DNA from: Cornus controversa
Lineage: Eukaryota > Streptophyta > Magnoliopsida > Cornales > Cornaceae
Length of the DNA: 64,000 nt
Direction of reading: 5' to 3'
Assembly (NCBI GenBank): GCA_026545225.1
Contig: CM048846.1
Span: forward strand, 36,467,501 to 36,531,500
Each line of letters begins with the position of its first letter. Positions within the stretch are counted from its first letter, which is position 1. Positions 21,594 to 33,966 of this stretch are shown here, in pieces. Made by a program: the position numbers and the translations under genes. The notes below the pieces were generated by a model that was not told the DNA's origin, did not search any database, and worked only from the letters and a program-made list of their open reading frames with translations.

Positions 21594-23105
21594 TGATTTG
21601 TGTGTGAGTGTGACTCAAAAATATATCAATTAAAAATTTTCACACTTCACAATAGAACGAATTCCTTGCAGAATAGGGCTATCGAAAGGGGTATCGTACC
21701 TCAGGGATTATGGTCTGATGAGTTGGAATACGGAATTAATTTTAATTAAATTTAAGAAAAGAATTCTGGTTTTTAAACTAAACTAATTAAAAATAAAAAT
21801 AAAATAAATCAAAGTAAACAAAATAGTGAACATAATAGGAGAGAAATCTAGGGTTTTTGACTTCACCACTAACTCCTTTATCAATGGTCAATTGAGTCAA
21901 CTATAGGGGAATTACATCATGCATAAGTGGTGTCGATGGCTACAAGCTCACCTTCATCCGTCAAGAAGATAACATATGATTAAGGCTAAGCCATGGACTA
22001 TCTTCGATTGGCATGGGCCATCTGCCTAACTACTCTAATCTAGGGTGCAGTATGGTTCATCTTCTCTAGGCATAATCCATCAAAGCTCATAACAATATAT
22101 TCTGTGATTACCATTGTGTAATAATCCCTCTCATGATCACAAAAAACAAGAGAGATTGAGTTCAATAACAACAACTAAATATCTAAGACAAGATAAGAAA
22201 TCATTGAGATTGAATTTACAAGACTTTTATTGCTCAATTCTATAATAAGAATCCTCTGAATTACACAATCTATGCATGTATATAAAGGTCCCCAATAATT
22301 AAAACAATCAAACCATTGATGCTTTGTTAGGGCTACATCAAAACCCTAGTGGATGAACTAGCCGCTCATGGTAGAAGAAGAAGCTTCAACTGTTGAGGAA
22401 GAAGACATCATCTTTCTGAATTACGCGTATGACTTCGTTCTTCAATGGCTCTGCAAATATGTTTCTGTTCTCTTCTCAGCCCTCTCCAAGCTCTGTTCTC
22501 TCTGTCTAATCCCTCCCTATTCAGCCTCCAAGTCTTCACTTTATTCCCCCAAGAAAAAACACCAAAGTCCTAATCCAATTAGGAATAAATTAGGGTTTCC
22601 CGCAGCACTAATCAGGTGGGTTTTTCCTGCTGACTTCGGCCCAACTTTTGACCCACTAGAAGTCCGATTTATGGAATTTTCGTGAAATACAAAAGTGTGT
22701 AGAATCAAATTTCGTTCAACCTTTTGCAAGAATTATGTCGATTTAAGGCTCAGAAATAAGACTTCTGGTCCATTTTCCAAAACGGGATTAAGACTGTATT
22801 ATGCGCAGATTTGGGCTTCAGGCCCGAAACCCTTCTTAAGCAGTTGTAATTCTCTTGGACCTCTTTCTTGGGCTGATTTGAGTTGAAATAAATGGTTGAG
22901 TGAATCTCCTTGATGTAGGCTTCATCTCACCATCTTGGATGTCTTCTTTAAAAGCCCAAAAGCTTGGTTTTAACTGAAATACTCATTAAGGCCCTGAAAA
23001 TACAGAAAACACTAAAAACAAAGTAAAATCACAAAATAATCTATCACTAAGAGAATAAAATATATAAATTAAGAGGCTAGAATGCGCAACATTCGATGCC
23101 GATCA
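21594..23105 (-). repeat. 3' LTR of element B (1512 bp)
   Basis: Written ends are TGATTTGTGT and GATGCCGATCA. It is roughly twice as long as the LTRs of A and contains the middle part that A lacks. A 105-codon antisense frame (22368-22685) is repeated in the other LTR only because the LTRs are copies. Confidence 0.93.
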
Positions 23106-24742
23106 CACCCCCAAACTTACATATTGCTGGTCCCTTAGCAATAGAATAAAACAAAACTAAAACAAAGGAAACTAACTAAACTACCTAACTCCACTTTCGT
23201 GGGAGAAACGATTGCATTTAGCATATGCAACAAGTCTTTAAACCCCTAGGTTCCCCCTAGTGAACGAGTATAGTCTCGTGAGGGTTTCCAGAAATGTTAC
23301 CCACAAACATTCAAAATTCTGTTTCAACATTAATTCAAGAAGAAGATTACAATATATAGTTACGAACTTGCATTCAAGAATAATTTCAAATTTTGAAATT
23401 CCATAATTCAAATCAATGGTCCCCACACATAATTCACATCAACATATTTCAAAATAATTAACTCTAGATCCCTCGTGTAAAGTGAACTAGCAGTCATCTC
23501 ATGTAGCATAACCAAGCTCTGAATATATTAAGGCACATACCCTTTCAACTCACTAGCTCCCCTTATTGAAATCATACTTCCAAACATGAATACATAACTT
23601 TTCCATTTTTTGTTTTCATCATTCTTTTTTTTCATTGCTTTATTGGTTGTGCAATGTCTTGATCTATTAAGCTTTCTGAAAGATCCATGTAGCAAGCTTT
23701 CAGTCAGTGGCTCCCAAACCAGATGGCTTTAGGGCACTAGGCTTTAAGATACCCTGAAGACCTAATTACTCGAATCAGTCAGGCTACAAATCAAGACAAC
23801 CAATGCTCATCTTTTCTCACCCTTTCACTTTTGACGTGAACACTCCGTGCTTCCTGAGGCATAGAGGCCCGGTTACTTATGAAAAGGATCAAATTGATTT
23901 GCTTATTCATCACTTTTTTTTTTCTTTTCTTTTCTTTTCTTTTTCATTGAAGTCAAGTAAGACATTATCGGTACTCATTCTCAAGAGATACTAATTAATA
24001 TCAAGCATATGTAACTCAATAACTCAAAACCAAAGTATATACCCCATAAGACTATGCTAGTGTGTCTGTGCATATAAGGAAACTAAAATTAATCATTCCA
24101 AAACATGTTATTGCAAACCATGATTAAAACCACTTAATTTAAACCATAATTTCCAAAAATCTAAAACATACTCAAAAATTACAAGTTACGCACCTACATA
24201 AGGTATTAATCCCTTGAATAATGTAAAAACATTCTATCTAAAAACAAAACAAAATAAAATAAAAAATAAACTAAGAAAATAAAATAAACTAAAATCCTAA
24301 TACAAAAAGAATTTCACACAAATTTCCCCCCATAATGCAATAAAGCACAAAAATAGGCATCGCCTCACCCCCAAACTTAAACTGTACATTGTCCTCAATG
24401 TACTACCAATCAAAGCATAGCGAAGAGTAAGAACGATGTTACCATGATCATGGAGGAGTGGTGAGAAAATATAGCAAACCAATAGCATGAAGGCAATGCA
24501 AGCACTCCCCCAAACTTTGATGTTATAACCTGTCAAAACAAACCACTATACCCCAAATATCAAGTGAAATAGTATGGGTGAAAATAAATATGAAAGAGAA
24601 AAATCCTAAAAATAAAAAATAAAAAAAAATAAAATATTTTTTTCATTTTTTATTTTATTTTTTTTTATAATAAGAATCTAACTACAAAAAGAAAAATAAA
24701 AACTAAAAATAAAATAAAATACAAAAGATGGTTACCTTCCTG
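23106..24742 (-). other. 3' untranslated region of element B
   Basis: No gene. Contains the polypurine tract in antisense (CCCCCAAACTT, 23108-23118), further copies at 24368-24378 and 24507-24517, the stem-loop at 24384-24403, and A/T homopolymer runs at 24600-24680. Confidence 0.85.
24368..24403 (-). repeat. Stem-loop plus internal G-rich tract, copy in B
   Basis: The 20-nt stem-loop (24384-24403, 8-bp stem, 4-nt loop) and the G-rich tract (24368-24378) are identical to those of A, D and E. Confidence 0.88.
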
Positions 24743-25966
24743 TCAAGGGTGTGGTGGTGACTTAGCATCGGGATCCAAGTTTGCTTGACGCATCAGTGCA
24801 CGCATCATCCTCCTCATCTCTAGTTGCTCTTGGCGAGTGTCACGAAAGTGATCCGCCATCTCTGTTCTCATTGCACCAAACTGTGTGGAGACCTCTGTCT
24901 GTAGGGTGCCAAACTGGCCTGTCAACCCAGCAATCTGCCCCTCTAAATATTGATAATCATGGCCACCAGCCTGTGCATGCACCTCCTCTTCCTCAGCCTC
25001 CATCTCCTCTGGATCTTCCATCGGTGGTGGTATATCTATATGCTCTCCTCCCTGGGCCAACTGAGATACCTCACCAGGTGCCGCTATGACTCTCTGGTGC
25101 ATATGAGATCGACTTAGGTTCCAGTCATACGTGCCATAATGAAGATCATGTGGAAAGGCAAGCTCATCCTCATGGACTGTATACCCCTGTGCCACAAGCA
25201 ACTGGTGAATAATAGTAGGGAATGGAAACTCCCAGTCACTTGCACTATCTGGTGCCTTGGCCACAACTTTGGAATAGAATTTCTCCATCTGGCCCCAGAC
25301 AATCTGTGGGAATGACAACCAATGCCCAAAATGTATGGCATATAATGATCTGAGGAACTTTTGATGTCTTTCGATTTTATGTCCAATTGGACATACATTC
25401 TTGAGTAGAACAGTGTCAAGGAACCATAAATGATTTGGCATTGAAGACTTTGAAGCTGCATTCCTTTTCGGCCTAAAAAATTGGTTGGCACACAAACGTG
25501 CAACCACATTGCCTACCGATAACTCATCGAGTAGAGGAGTATAGATATGAGATAAATTATCTGGGCACTCATGAGGACAGCCCATGGCAATGGCAATGGA
25601 TGACATGTCCACACGAACTATTGTTCCATCTACGAAAGAAGTAAGCACATCCCGCTCATCAGGTGTCGGTATTAAGTTCTGATAAAATACCTTGACCAGC
25701 CTCGGGTAAATAGTAGATGAGAGTGGAACAAAAATGGATGCCGACCGACGATGACGGATGTCGGAAATCCCCCATCGTGTCTCGGGAAACATACCATAAA
25801 GTTTGGCTATGTCAAACGTGGTTTCAAAGTTCAACGCCCTTGGATGCCATCTCTCTTGAATACCTTCTCGGCGAGATCATGAAGAACCTGTGGTCGGATC
25901 ATGCCTCGCTCGACGAGGATTACTTGAACTTGAAGTACCTTGGTGACTTGCTCTTTTTGGTGCCAT
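24743..25966 (-). pseudogene. ORF3 of element B, one stop
   Basis: ATG at 25964-25966 (MAPKRASH), stop at 24743-24745: 407 codons plus stop. Order: basic Ser/Arg/Pro-rich N-terminus, domain with MFPETRWG, FYQNL and IAIAMGCP (about residues 55-150), a middle region with FLDTVLLKN and WGQMEKFY, then an acidic stretch (EEMEAEEEE) and a C-terminal segment with regularly spaced hydrophobic residues, Gln and Met that may form a coiled coil. The only lesion is TGA at 25877-25879 where A has Arg, consistent with CGA to TGA. Similar to proteins annotated as putative plant transposon protein; function unknown. No membrane segment, so an Env role is not supported. Confidence 0.85.
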
Positions 25967-26853
25967 AGAAGTAGAAAAAGTGTGGTTGAGGAATTAAATC
26001 GAACACTTGGTGTGCACAATTCTTTTATAACCTTCAACCTCCTCTTTTCGGTAATTTTTCCACCCAAATCGAACAAGTGAATGCACCAAATTGATCCCCC
26101 AAACTTGGTCTTCAAAAGCCCTCAAAAAGATTTGAACAATTTCTTCAAAGAAAAACTTCACTTACTTTGATGTTGAACTTGAAAAAGTGAGAGCTTCCTT
26201 TGAGAACTAGTGATTTTTGATCCAATTTGATGTTGAAGTTGATGATGATCAATGTTGAATTCTTGTTTAATACTCACTAATTGAAGAAATTAATTTTTCG
26301 GATGATGTAGGACTTGAATTGGAGTTCAAAGAGGCTTAGGATGCATGGAGTAGCTTTAGAATTGGAGAAGGAGTCTTTATATAGAAGATGGTCTCGGCCA
26401 GCCCACAAAATGCCTTGGGCGATCGATCCCCCCAAGGATGGGCGATCGATCGCCCACCTGATGGTGATGCTCCTCATGGAAAATCATGGGGCGATCGATC
26501 CCCCTCCTCTGGGGCGATCGATCCCCCTCCTGGGTGCCTGTTGGACCTCCATCGCCCAAGGTCGACCGAGACTTGATATTTTTGAGTCTCCATCGCCCAA
26601 GGTCGACCGAGAGCACTATTTTTCACCCTTCTTGAGTCCGAATACCTCGGTACACCTCTTGGCATCCTCCGAAAGCAACTTATACATCAAAAACTCGAAA
26701 AAAAACATTAAAACGCAACTAGAATTGAAGAAAAACTTAAGAAAACTAAAACTAAAAATTAAAATTAAAGAAAACTAAAGGAAATAAAATATAGAAATAC
26801 ATACAGAACCTACAATTTAACGTCCGTAGGAGACGATTGACTCTCCGAAGGGA
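25967..26853 (-). other. pol-ORF3 spacer of element B
   Basis: Non-coding. Holds a G-rich tract in antisense (26096-26106) just upstream of ORF3 and the palindrome cluster 26418-26609. The sequence is largely collinear with the spacer of A. Confidence 0.78.
26418..26609 (-). repeat. GATCGATC palindrome cluster, copy in B
   Basis: Four GGGCGATCGATC-type palindromes (two in each half) followed by two antisense copies of the CGCCCAAGGTCGACCGAG repeat, the mirror of the arrangement in D. Confidence 0.88.
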
Positions 26854-29800
26854 TTAAGTCGGATAGATGGGATCCGTCAAGTCGACGGACTCTACGTCTC
26901 TTCTTGGCACACATCCTTCCACACAATGCTTCAACCTTTGGCCATTAACTTTCATCAAAGTATTATCTCGAAAGCTTTGAATTTCCACCACCCCATGAGG
27001 AAAAACCGAAATCACTTGGAATGGTCCATCCCATCTTGAACGCAATTTTCCAGGAAACAACCGAAGCTTAGAATTGAAGAGCCACACTTTATCACCTGGA
27101 GAGAAGGACTTTTGTGAGATATGTCGATCATGAAATTCTTTCGTCCTCTCTTTGTAAATTCGTGAACTTTCATAAGCATCATGTCTAAACTCTTCTAATT
27201 CGTTCAATTGCAACTTCCTCTCTTCCCCAGCTCTTTTTGCATCGAAATTGAATTTTCGAATTGCCCAAAGTGCCTTGTGCTCAATCTCTACTGAAAGATG
27301 ACATGCTTTCCCATACACCAACCGATATGGTGACATACCGATAGGGGTCTTGTAAGCAGTCCGATATGCCCATAGTGCCTCACTCAGTCGTAATGACCAA
27401 TCTCTTCTATCTGGTCTCACTGTCTTTTCGCGAACATGCTTAATTTCTCGATTGGACAGCTCTACTTGCCCACTTGTCTGAGGGTGATAAGGCGTCGCCA
27501 CCTTATGTGTCACTAAATATTTAGCAAGTAAACCTCTCAAGAATTTATTGCAAAAATGAGAACCACCATCACTGATCAGGGCTCAAGGAATTTCGAATCG
27601 ACTAAGAATATTCTCATGCATGAACTTGATTACCACTTTGTGATCATTGGTTCGAGTTGCAATGGCCTCCACCCATTTGGAAACATAATCCACACTAACC
27701 AGAATGTATTCGTAGCCAAAAGAAGGTGGAAAAGGTCCCATAAAATCAATTCCCCAAACATCAAAAATCTCCACCACCAGAATGGGGCTCATTGGCATCA
27801 TATCACGCCTCGACATGGAACCCAATCTTTGACAACGATCACAAGTCTTACAGAAAACATATGCATCATGAAACAGGGAAGGCCAAAAGAATCCACATTG
27901 AAGTACCTTTGTTGCTGTCTTTCTTGCACTGAAGTGGCCTCCACATGCCAATGAATGGCAGAACTTGAGAATATCTTGAAACTCATGGTCTGGGACACAT
28001 CGCCGAATAATCTGATTTGGACAATATTTAAATAACTCTGGATCCTCCCAAAAGTAATGATGAACTTTAGAGAAGAATCGATCACGTTCTCGCTTGGTCC
28101 AGTCTCTTGGCACTTTTCCCGTGGCTAAATAGTTCACAATATCTGCATACCATGGTGTGGAGTTGTCGGAAACTCCAAACAATTTCTCCCTCTGAAGTGT
28201 TTTGGAAAGTGTAATGCATACAGAAGTTACCATCATGGTAGAAATTTGATCTTCAAACACCTTCTTTTCCTTCTGTTCTTCTTGCACCCTTAATTCATCT
28301 GTAGATTCAGCCACATCCTCAGAGTCCATGAAGAAAACATTAGTCTGATCTGGAGGATTCTCAACAGCATTGAAAATATTAAGCTTAACCTTCATGTTGC
28401 CAAAGGAAATATCCATGATCCCTGACCTACAGTTTATGCAAGCATCAGCAGTAGCTAAGAAAGGTCGACCAAGGATCACTGGAATGTGCCTCTTCGGATT
28501 GTGAACCGGCTCAGTGTCAAGTACAATGAAATCAACAGGAAAGTAAAACTTGTCCACTTTAATGAGCACATCTTCTATGATTCCTCGGGGTTGCTTTGTT
28601 GATCTATCTGCAAATTGCAACACCACTGAGGTAGGCTTCAATTCTCCCAAGCCCAATTGTAAGTAGACTGAATAGGGTAGCAAATTCACACTTGCACCCA
28701 AATCAAGAAGAGCTTTATCCACATGGTGCTCCCCAATAATGCATGAGATAGTTGGAGCACCAGGATCTTTGTACTTGGGAGGAGTACACTGCTGAATTAT
28801 TGAACTTACTTGTTGTGGCAGCATCACTTTCTTTGGCACATGGCTTTTAGAACACCTTTTCTGAGTGCACAAGTCCTTCAAAAATTTTGCATAAGGAGGA
28901 ATTTGCTTGGTGGCATCAAGGAGTGGCAAATTAATCTTCACTTGTCGAAACACCTCCATCATGTCATGCAGCTTGTCCCCTTGCTTCCCCAATTTAGATG
29001 CTTCTAGGAAACGTTGCGGGAAAAGAGCCTTGGGCTCATAAGGAATTTTAGCACTTGGACTTGTGGTTACTTTTTCTTCTTCTTTCTTCTCACCCACCTT
29101 ATTATCAATTATTTTCCCACTTCTCAAAGTGGTAATAGCTTGGACTTGCTCATGGTGTGGGTTGCTTGTGGAAGCTTGCATCCCTCTTGGATTAGCAATT
29201 GGTTGGCTAGGGAGCTTCCCTTCTTCTCTTCTACTCAATGAAGTAGCAAGCTGTCCAAACTGAGATTCCAGTTTGGCAATGGATTGAGAATGCGAGTGCA
29301 CTAGCTGAACTGTAGATTGTACTGTTGCTGCAGTAGCTTGCACTGTCTCTATAAGAGAATCAAGCTTGTCGAATTTAGACAAGGTAAGAGTCAGCTTGTC
29401 TTCAATAGCAGAAATTCTTTGGGCCATAGGACTTTGTGTTTGATATTGTTGTTGAGGCACAAAAGTCCTAGGTTGATATGATGGTTGCATTGCTGCCCCT
29501 TGATTACTGTAAGAAAAACCAGGATGATTCCTCCATGTGGGATTGTAAGTATTACCTCGTGGAAGATTCATTGGTCCAGTGAAAGTAGCTTGAACTTGCT
29601 CATGTTGAATATCAGAAAATTGCCCCACAGAAGGACAATTGCTCACATTATGCATAGGACTAGAGGAAAATTCACAAGGGCCTAGCAATGAAGAATTTGA
29701 AGTAGAAGGAGTTTGATTCGCAGCCATAATTGCTGCTACCTTCTGTGCAATTAGATCAATGTCGGTTGGCATAGCTTCTGAAGCACCAACCTCAAAAATC

Positions 29801-30648
29801 CCATTAGTTTTCCTTGTAGTGGCAGGTCTGCTAGAACGAGTAGAGGACACATGTTGTAGAGAGTTGTCACTAAGATTTTCAAATAAGGTCCATGCCTCTT
29901 CTTCACTCTTCAACATAAAAGTACCTCCACATGACGCATCAACCATCTGTCTGTTGGCTTCTGTGAGCCCTTCATGAAAACTCTGCACTAATTGCCACTT
30001 AGGAACTTGATGATGAGGACACTTCCTAAGAAGGTCCTTGAATCTTTCCCATGTCTCATAAAATTGTTCCCCCTCATGTTGGGAGAAACCAGTGATAGCA
30101 CGTCTAAACTGATTGGTCTTCCCTATCGGAAAATACTTCTTGAGAAACTCATGTTGCATCTGAGTCCAAGTCATGATAGAACCAGCCGGTAGAGAATTGA
30201 ACCAATACTTTGCTTTGTCTTTCAGAGAGAATGGAAAGAGTCTCATTCTGAAAGCATCTTCAGAGAAGTTGTGAATTTTTGTAGTTGAGCACACTTCAAT
30301 GAAGTCATCCAGATGCTTGTAAGGGTCTTCTTGAGTCAGCCCAAAATAAGATGGCAGCATCCGAATAATGCTGAACTTGATCTCATAATTCTATGCTGTG
30401 ACATTGGGCAATTGAAAACCTGTTGGCAAGGTATATGTCTCAGGAACATAGTAGTCCCTCAGCAATCTAGCTCTTTCTCCGTCAGCATTAGGAACAAGAT
30501 TGTTATTCCTCTCTTCTACCATGTCTTCAATTATTTCTTCCTCTTGTACAATGGTATCAACAGAGATGTTCCTCTGTTGTCTAAGAATACGTTCAGGCTC
30601 AGGATCAAGAGGTATCAAAGGATCAGCCACAGAACGACGACCTTGCAT
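26854..30648 (-). pseudogene. gag-pol: Gag-protease-integrase of element B (RT and RNase H deleted)
   Basis: One frame of 1265 codons from ATG at 30648 (MQGRRS) to a stop at 26854, with two stops: TAG at 30391-30393 and TGA at 27583-27585, where related copies have Gln and Arg. Gag core is at about 30360-29900; the zinc knuckle near 29675 reads CX2S, having lost its second Cys; the protease DLGASV is near 28700. After FFMDSED (about 28320) come some 40 residues I cannot match to A or C, then [13 protein letters not shown], the start of the integrase region. The HHCC finger (about 27960-27820), GIDFMG and SDGG cores and the C-terminal part are present. RT and RNase H, about 1.5 kb, are absent. 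Confidence 0.9.
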
Positions 30649-30770
30649 ATATTAGCCAAAAGCACCTGAAAAGAAAACAAAAACAAAATTAAAAATAAAA
30701 TATAAAAATTTCCTAAACTAAAAATCCAATTAAAACTAATTCTGTAAAATCCAATCAATCAAATAGATAA

Positions 30771-30788
30771 TCCCCGGCAACGGCGCCA
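30771..30788 (-). promoter_or_regulatory. tRNA-Asp primer-binding site of element B
   Basis: In element sense it is TGGCGCCGTTGCCGGGGA, an 18-of-18 complement to the plant tRNA-Asp 3' end as I know it. It lies five bases inside the 5' LTR. Confidence 0.92.
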
Positions 30789-30793
30789 AAAAT

Positions 30794-32303
30794 TGATTCG
30801 TGTGTGAATGTGACTCAAAAATATATCAATTAAAAATTTCCACACTTCGCAATAGAACGAATTCCTTGCAGAATAGGGCTATCGAAAGGGGTATCGTACC
30901 TCAGGGATTATGGTCTGATGAGTTGGAATACGAAATTAATTCTAATTAAATTTAAGAAAAGAATTCTGGTTTTTAAACTAAACTAATTAAAAAGAAAAAT
31001 AAAATAAATCAAAGTAAACAAGATAGTGAATATAATAGGAGAGAAATCTAGGGTGTTTGACTTCACCACTAACTCCACAATCAATGGTCAATTGAGTCAA
31101 CTATAGGGGAATTACATCATGCATAAGTGGTGTCGGTGGCTACAAGCTCACCTTCATCCGTTAAGAAGATAACATATGATTAAGGCTAAGCCATGGACTA
31201 TCTTCGATTGGCATGGGCCATCTGCCTAACTACTCTAATCTAGGGTGCAGTATGGTTCATCTTCTCTAGGCATAATCCATCAAAGCTCATAACAATATAT
31301 TCAGTGATTACCATTGTGTAATAATCCCTCTCATGATCACAGAAAACAAGAGAGATTGAGTTCAATAACAACAACTAAATATCTAAGACAAGATAAGAAA
31401 TCATTGAGATTGAATTTACAAGACTTTTATTGCTCAATTCTATAATAAGAATCCTCTGAATTACACAATCTATGCATGTATATAAAGGTCCCCAATAATT
31501 AAAACAATCAAACCATTGATGCTTTGTTAGGGCTACATCAAAACCCTAGTGGATGAACTAGCCGCTCATGGTAGAAGAAGAAGCTTCAACTGTTGAGGAA
31601 GAAGACATCATCTTTCTGAATTACGCGTATGACTTCGTTCTTCAATGGCTCTGCAAATATGTTTCTGTTCTCTTCTCAGCCCTCTCCAAGCTCTGTTCTC
31701 TCTGTCTAATCCCTCCCTATCCAGCCTCCAAGTCTTCACTTTATTCCCCCAAGAAAAAACACCAAAGTCCTAATCCAATTAGGAATAAATTAGGGTTTCC
31801 CGCAGCACTAATCAGGTGGGTTTTTCCTGCTGACTTCGGCCCAACTTTTGACCCACTAGAAGTCCGATTTATGGAATTTTCGTGAAATACAAAAGTGTGC
31901 AGAATCAAATTTCGTTCAACCTTTTGCAAGAATTATGTCGATTTAAGGCTCAGAAATAAGACTTCTGGTCCATTTTCCAAAACGGGATTAAGACTGTATT
32001 ATGCGCAGATTTGGGCTTCAGGCCCGAAACCTTCTTAAGCAGTTGTAATTCTCTTGGACCTCTTTCTTGGGTTGATTTGAGTTGAAATAAATGGTTGAGT
32101 GAATCTCCTTGATGTAGGCTTCATCTCACCATCTTGGATATCTTCTTTAAAAGCCCAAAAGCTTGGTTTTAACTAAAATAATCATTAAGGCCCAGAAAAT
32201 ACAGAAAACACTAAAACAAAGTAAAATCACAAAATAATCTATCACTAAGAGAATAAAATATATAAATTAAGAGGCTAGAATGCGCAACATTGGATGCCGA
32301 TCA
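30794..32303 (-). repeat. 5' LTR of element B (1510 bp)
   Basis: TG..CA ends and the TSD AAACC on its right. Differences from the 3' copy are few by eye, for example 31031 against 21831. Confidence 0.94.
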
Positions 32304-32536
32304 AAACCTGCTGGTGAGGTATATGTCTCAGGAACATAGTACTCCCTAAGCAATCTAGTTCTTTCTCCATCAGCATTAGGAACAAGGTTGTTATTCCTCT
32401 CTTCTGCCATGTCTTCAATTAATTCTTCCTCTTGCACAATGATATCAACAGGGATGTTCCTCTATTATCTAAGAGTACGTTCAGGCTCAAGATCAAGAGG
32501 TATCAAAGGATCAGCTACAATACGACGACCTTGCAT
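32304..32536 (-). pseudogene. gag: Gag N-terminus of element A
   Basis: ATG at 32534-32536 gives MQGRRI and continues, after removal of B and one TSD copy, into 21588 in the same frame. Two neighbouring codons that are Gln-Gln in B are TAA TAG here (near 32465). Both are C-to-T changes. Confidence 0.85.
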
Positions 32537-32661
32537 ATATTAACCAAAAGCACCTGAAAAGAAAAAAAAACAAAATTAAAAATAAAATAATAAAAAAAAA
32601 TTCCTAAACTAAAAATCCAATGAAAATTAATTCTGTAAAATCCAATCAATCAAATAGATAA

Positions 32662-32679
32662 TCCCCGGCAACGGCGCCA
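32662..32679 (-). promoter_or_regulatory. tRNA-Asp primer-binding site of element A
   Basis: Perfect TGGCGCCGTTGCCGGGGA in element sense, five bases from the 5' LTR. Confidence 0.92.
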
Positions 32680-32684
32680 AAACT

Positions 32685-33445
32685 TGATTCGTGTGTGAGT
32701 GTGACTCAAAAAGTATATCAATTAAAAATTTCCACACTTCGCAATAGAACGAATTCCTTGCAGAATAGGGCTATCGAAAGGAGTATCGTACCTCAGGGAT
32801 TATGGTCTAACGAGTTGGAATACGCAATTAATTCTAATTAAATTTAAGAGAAAAGAATTCTGATTTTTAAACTAAACTAATTAAAAAGTAAAATAAAATA
32901 AATCAAAGTAGTTAGAAAGTGAAGATAATATGAGAGAAATCTAGGATATTTGACTTGACCACTAACTCCACAATCAATGGTCAATTGAATCAACTATGGG
33001 GAATTACATCATGCATAAGTGGTGTCGGTGGCTACAAGCTCACCTTCATTCGTCAAGAAGATAACACGCTGAAGTTAAGTTGATTTGAGGCTCGAAAATA
33101 AGACTTCTGATCCGTTTTCTAAAACGGGATTAAGACTGTATTATGTGCAGATTTGGGCTTCAGGCCTGAAACCTTTTTAAGCAGCTGTAATTCTCTTGGA
33201 CCTCTTCCTTGGGCTGATTTGAGTTGAAATAAATGGTTGAATGAATCTCCTTGATGTAGGCTTCTTCTAACCATCTTGGATGTCTTCTTTAAAAGCCCAA
33301 AATCATGGTTTTAAGTGAAATAATCATTAAGGCCCTGAAAATACAGAAAACACTAAAACAAAGTAAAATAATAAAATAATCTATCACTAAGAGAATAAAA
33401 TACATAAGTTAAGAGGCTAGAATGCCTAACATTCAACGCCTATCA
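32685..33445 (-). repeat. 5' LTR of element A (761 bp, internally shortened)
   Basis: Same length as the 3' LTR and the same internal deletion; the TSD GTCTT follows. Because both LTRs share the deletion, it existed in the element that was copied. Confidence 0.94.
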
Positions 33446-33966
33446 GTCTTCCACTACCGGGAACCATATGCAGCAATCCTCTCAGTCTACATCAACAGAC
33501 ATCCCAAACTATCTCGTGAAGCATCACAGTAGATGACATAACCTAAACTGTACTCGAGAATAATCAAAATCGGAACACTAGTCAATCTACACTTCAATTC
33601 CGTAAAGGAATGCTCGCAAGCATCATTCCACTCAATCATAACTCCTTTACAAATAAGCTTGGTCATCAGCGCTGCTAACTTCGAAAAGTATTTCCCAAAA
33701 TGCCGGTCATGTCCTGCCAACCCTAAGAAGCTACATTTCTTAAATACATTCTTAGGCCTTTCCCAATTCGTCACTACTTTAATTTTAGAAGGGTCTACCG
33801 ATACTCCTCCTTCTGACAGCACGTTTCCTAGGAACTTCACCTCCATTAGCCAAAATTCTCATTTTTTGAATTTGGCATACAACCGGTGTTCTCTCAAAAT
33901 CTATAACATAGTCCTTAAGTGGATCTCATGCCCTTCTATAGAAGAAGAAAACACAAAAATGTTGTC
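33446..33966 (-). pseudogene. pol: RT end and RNase H start of element Z
   Basis: The minus-strand reading aligns with residues of Y's Pol from just after the RT active site to the first RNase H catalytic motif (YCDASRD), with several stops (for example TGA/TAG near 33485) and many substitutions. Element C interrupts it on the right at the RT active-site codons, and A on the left just past GSR. Bases 5673-5690 are the next 18 bases of the same frame. Confidence 0.88.

Larger units (their letters stand above)
21594..32303 (-). mobile_element. Element B: young Athila-type element lacking RT and RNase H, nested in A
   Basis: LTRs at 21594-23105 (1512 bp) and 30794-32303 (1510 bp) are nearly identical by eye and flanked by the TSD AAACC (21589-21593, 32304-32308). 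Reading on the minus strand: perfect tRNA-Asp primer site, gag-protease-integrase frame, spacer, ORF3, stem-loop and polypurine tract. RT and RNase H are cleanly missing. Only three premature stops are seen in about 5 kb of coding sequence. B therefore moved recently, although it cannot encode its own reverse transcriptase. Confidence 0.95.
5691..33445 (-). mobile_element. Element A: Athila-type retrotransposon lacking integrase, host to D and B
   Basis: Two 761-bp LTRs (5691-6451 and 32685-33445) in the same orientation are flanked by the TSD GTCTT (5686-5690, 33446-33450). The interior reads on the minus strand: primer site, gag, protease, RT, RNase H, spacer, ORF3, 3' untranslated region and polypurine tract. 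Integrase is deleted. D sits in ORF3 and B in gag, both with matching TSDs, so A is older than both. Without the nested copies A is about 9.5 kb. Many in-frame stops show that it is dead. Confidence 0.95.

Noticed and set aside
22368..22685. 105-codon open frame, repeated almost identically at 31568-31885
   Set aside because: Both lie in the LTRs of B, which are copies of one another, and on the strand opposite to the element. No domain recognised.
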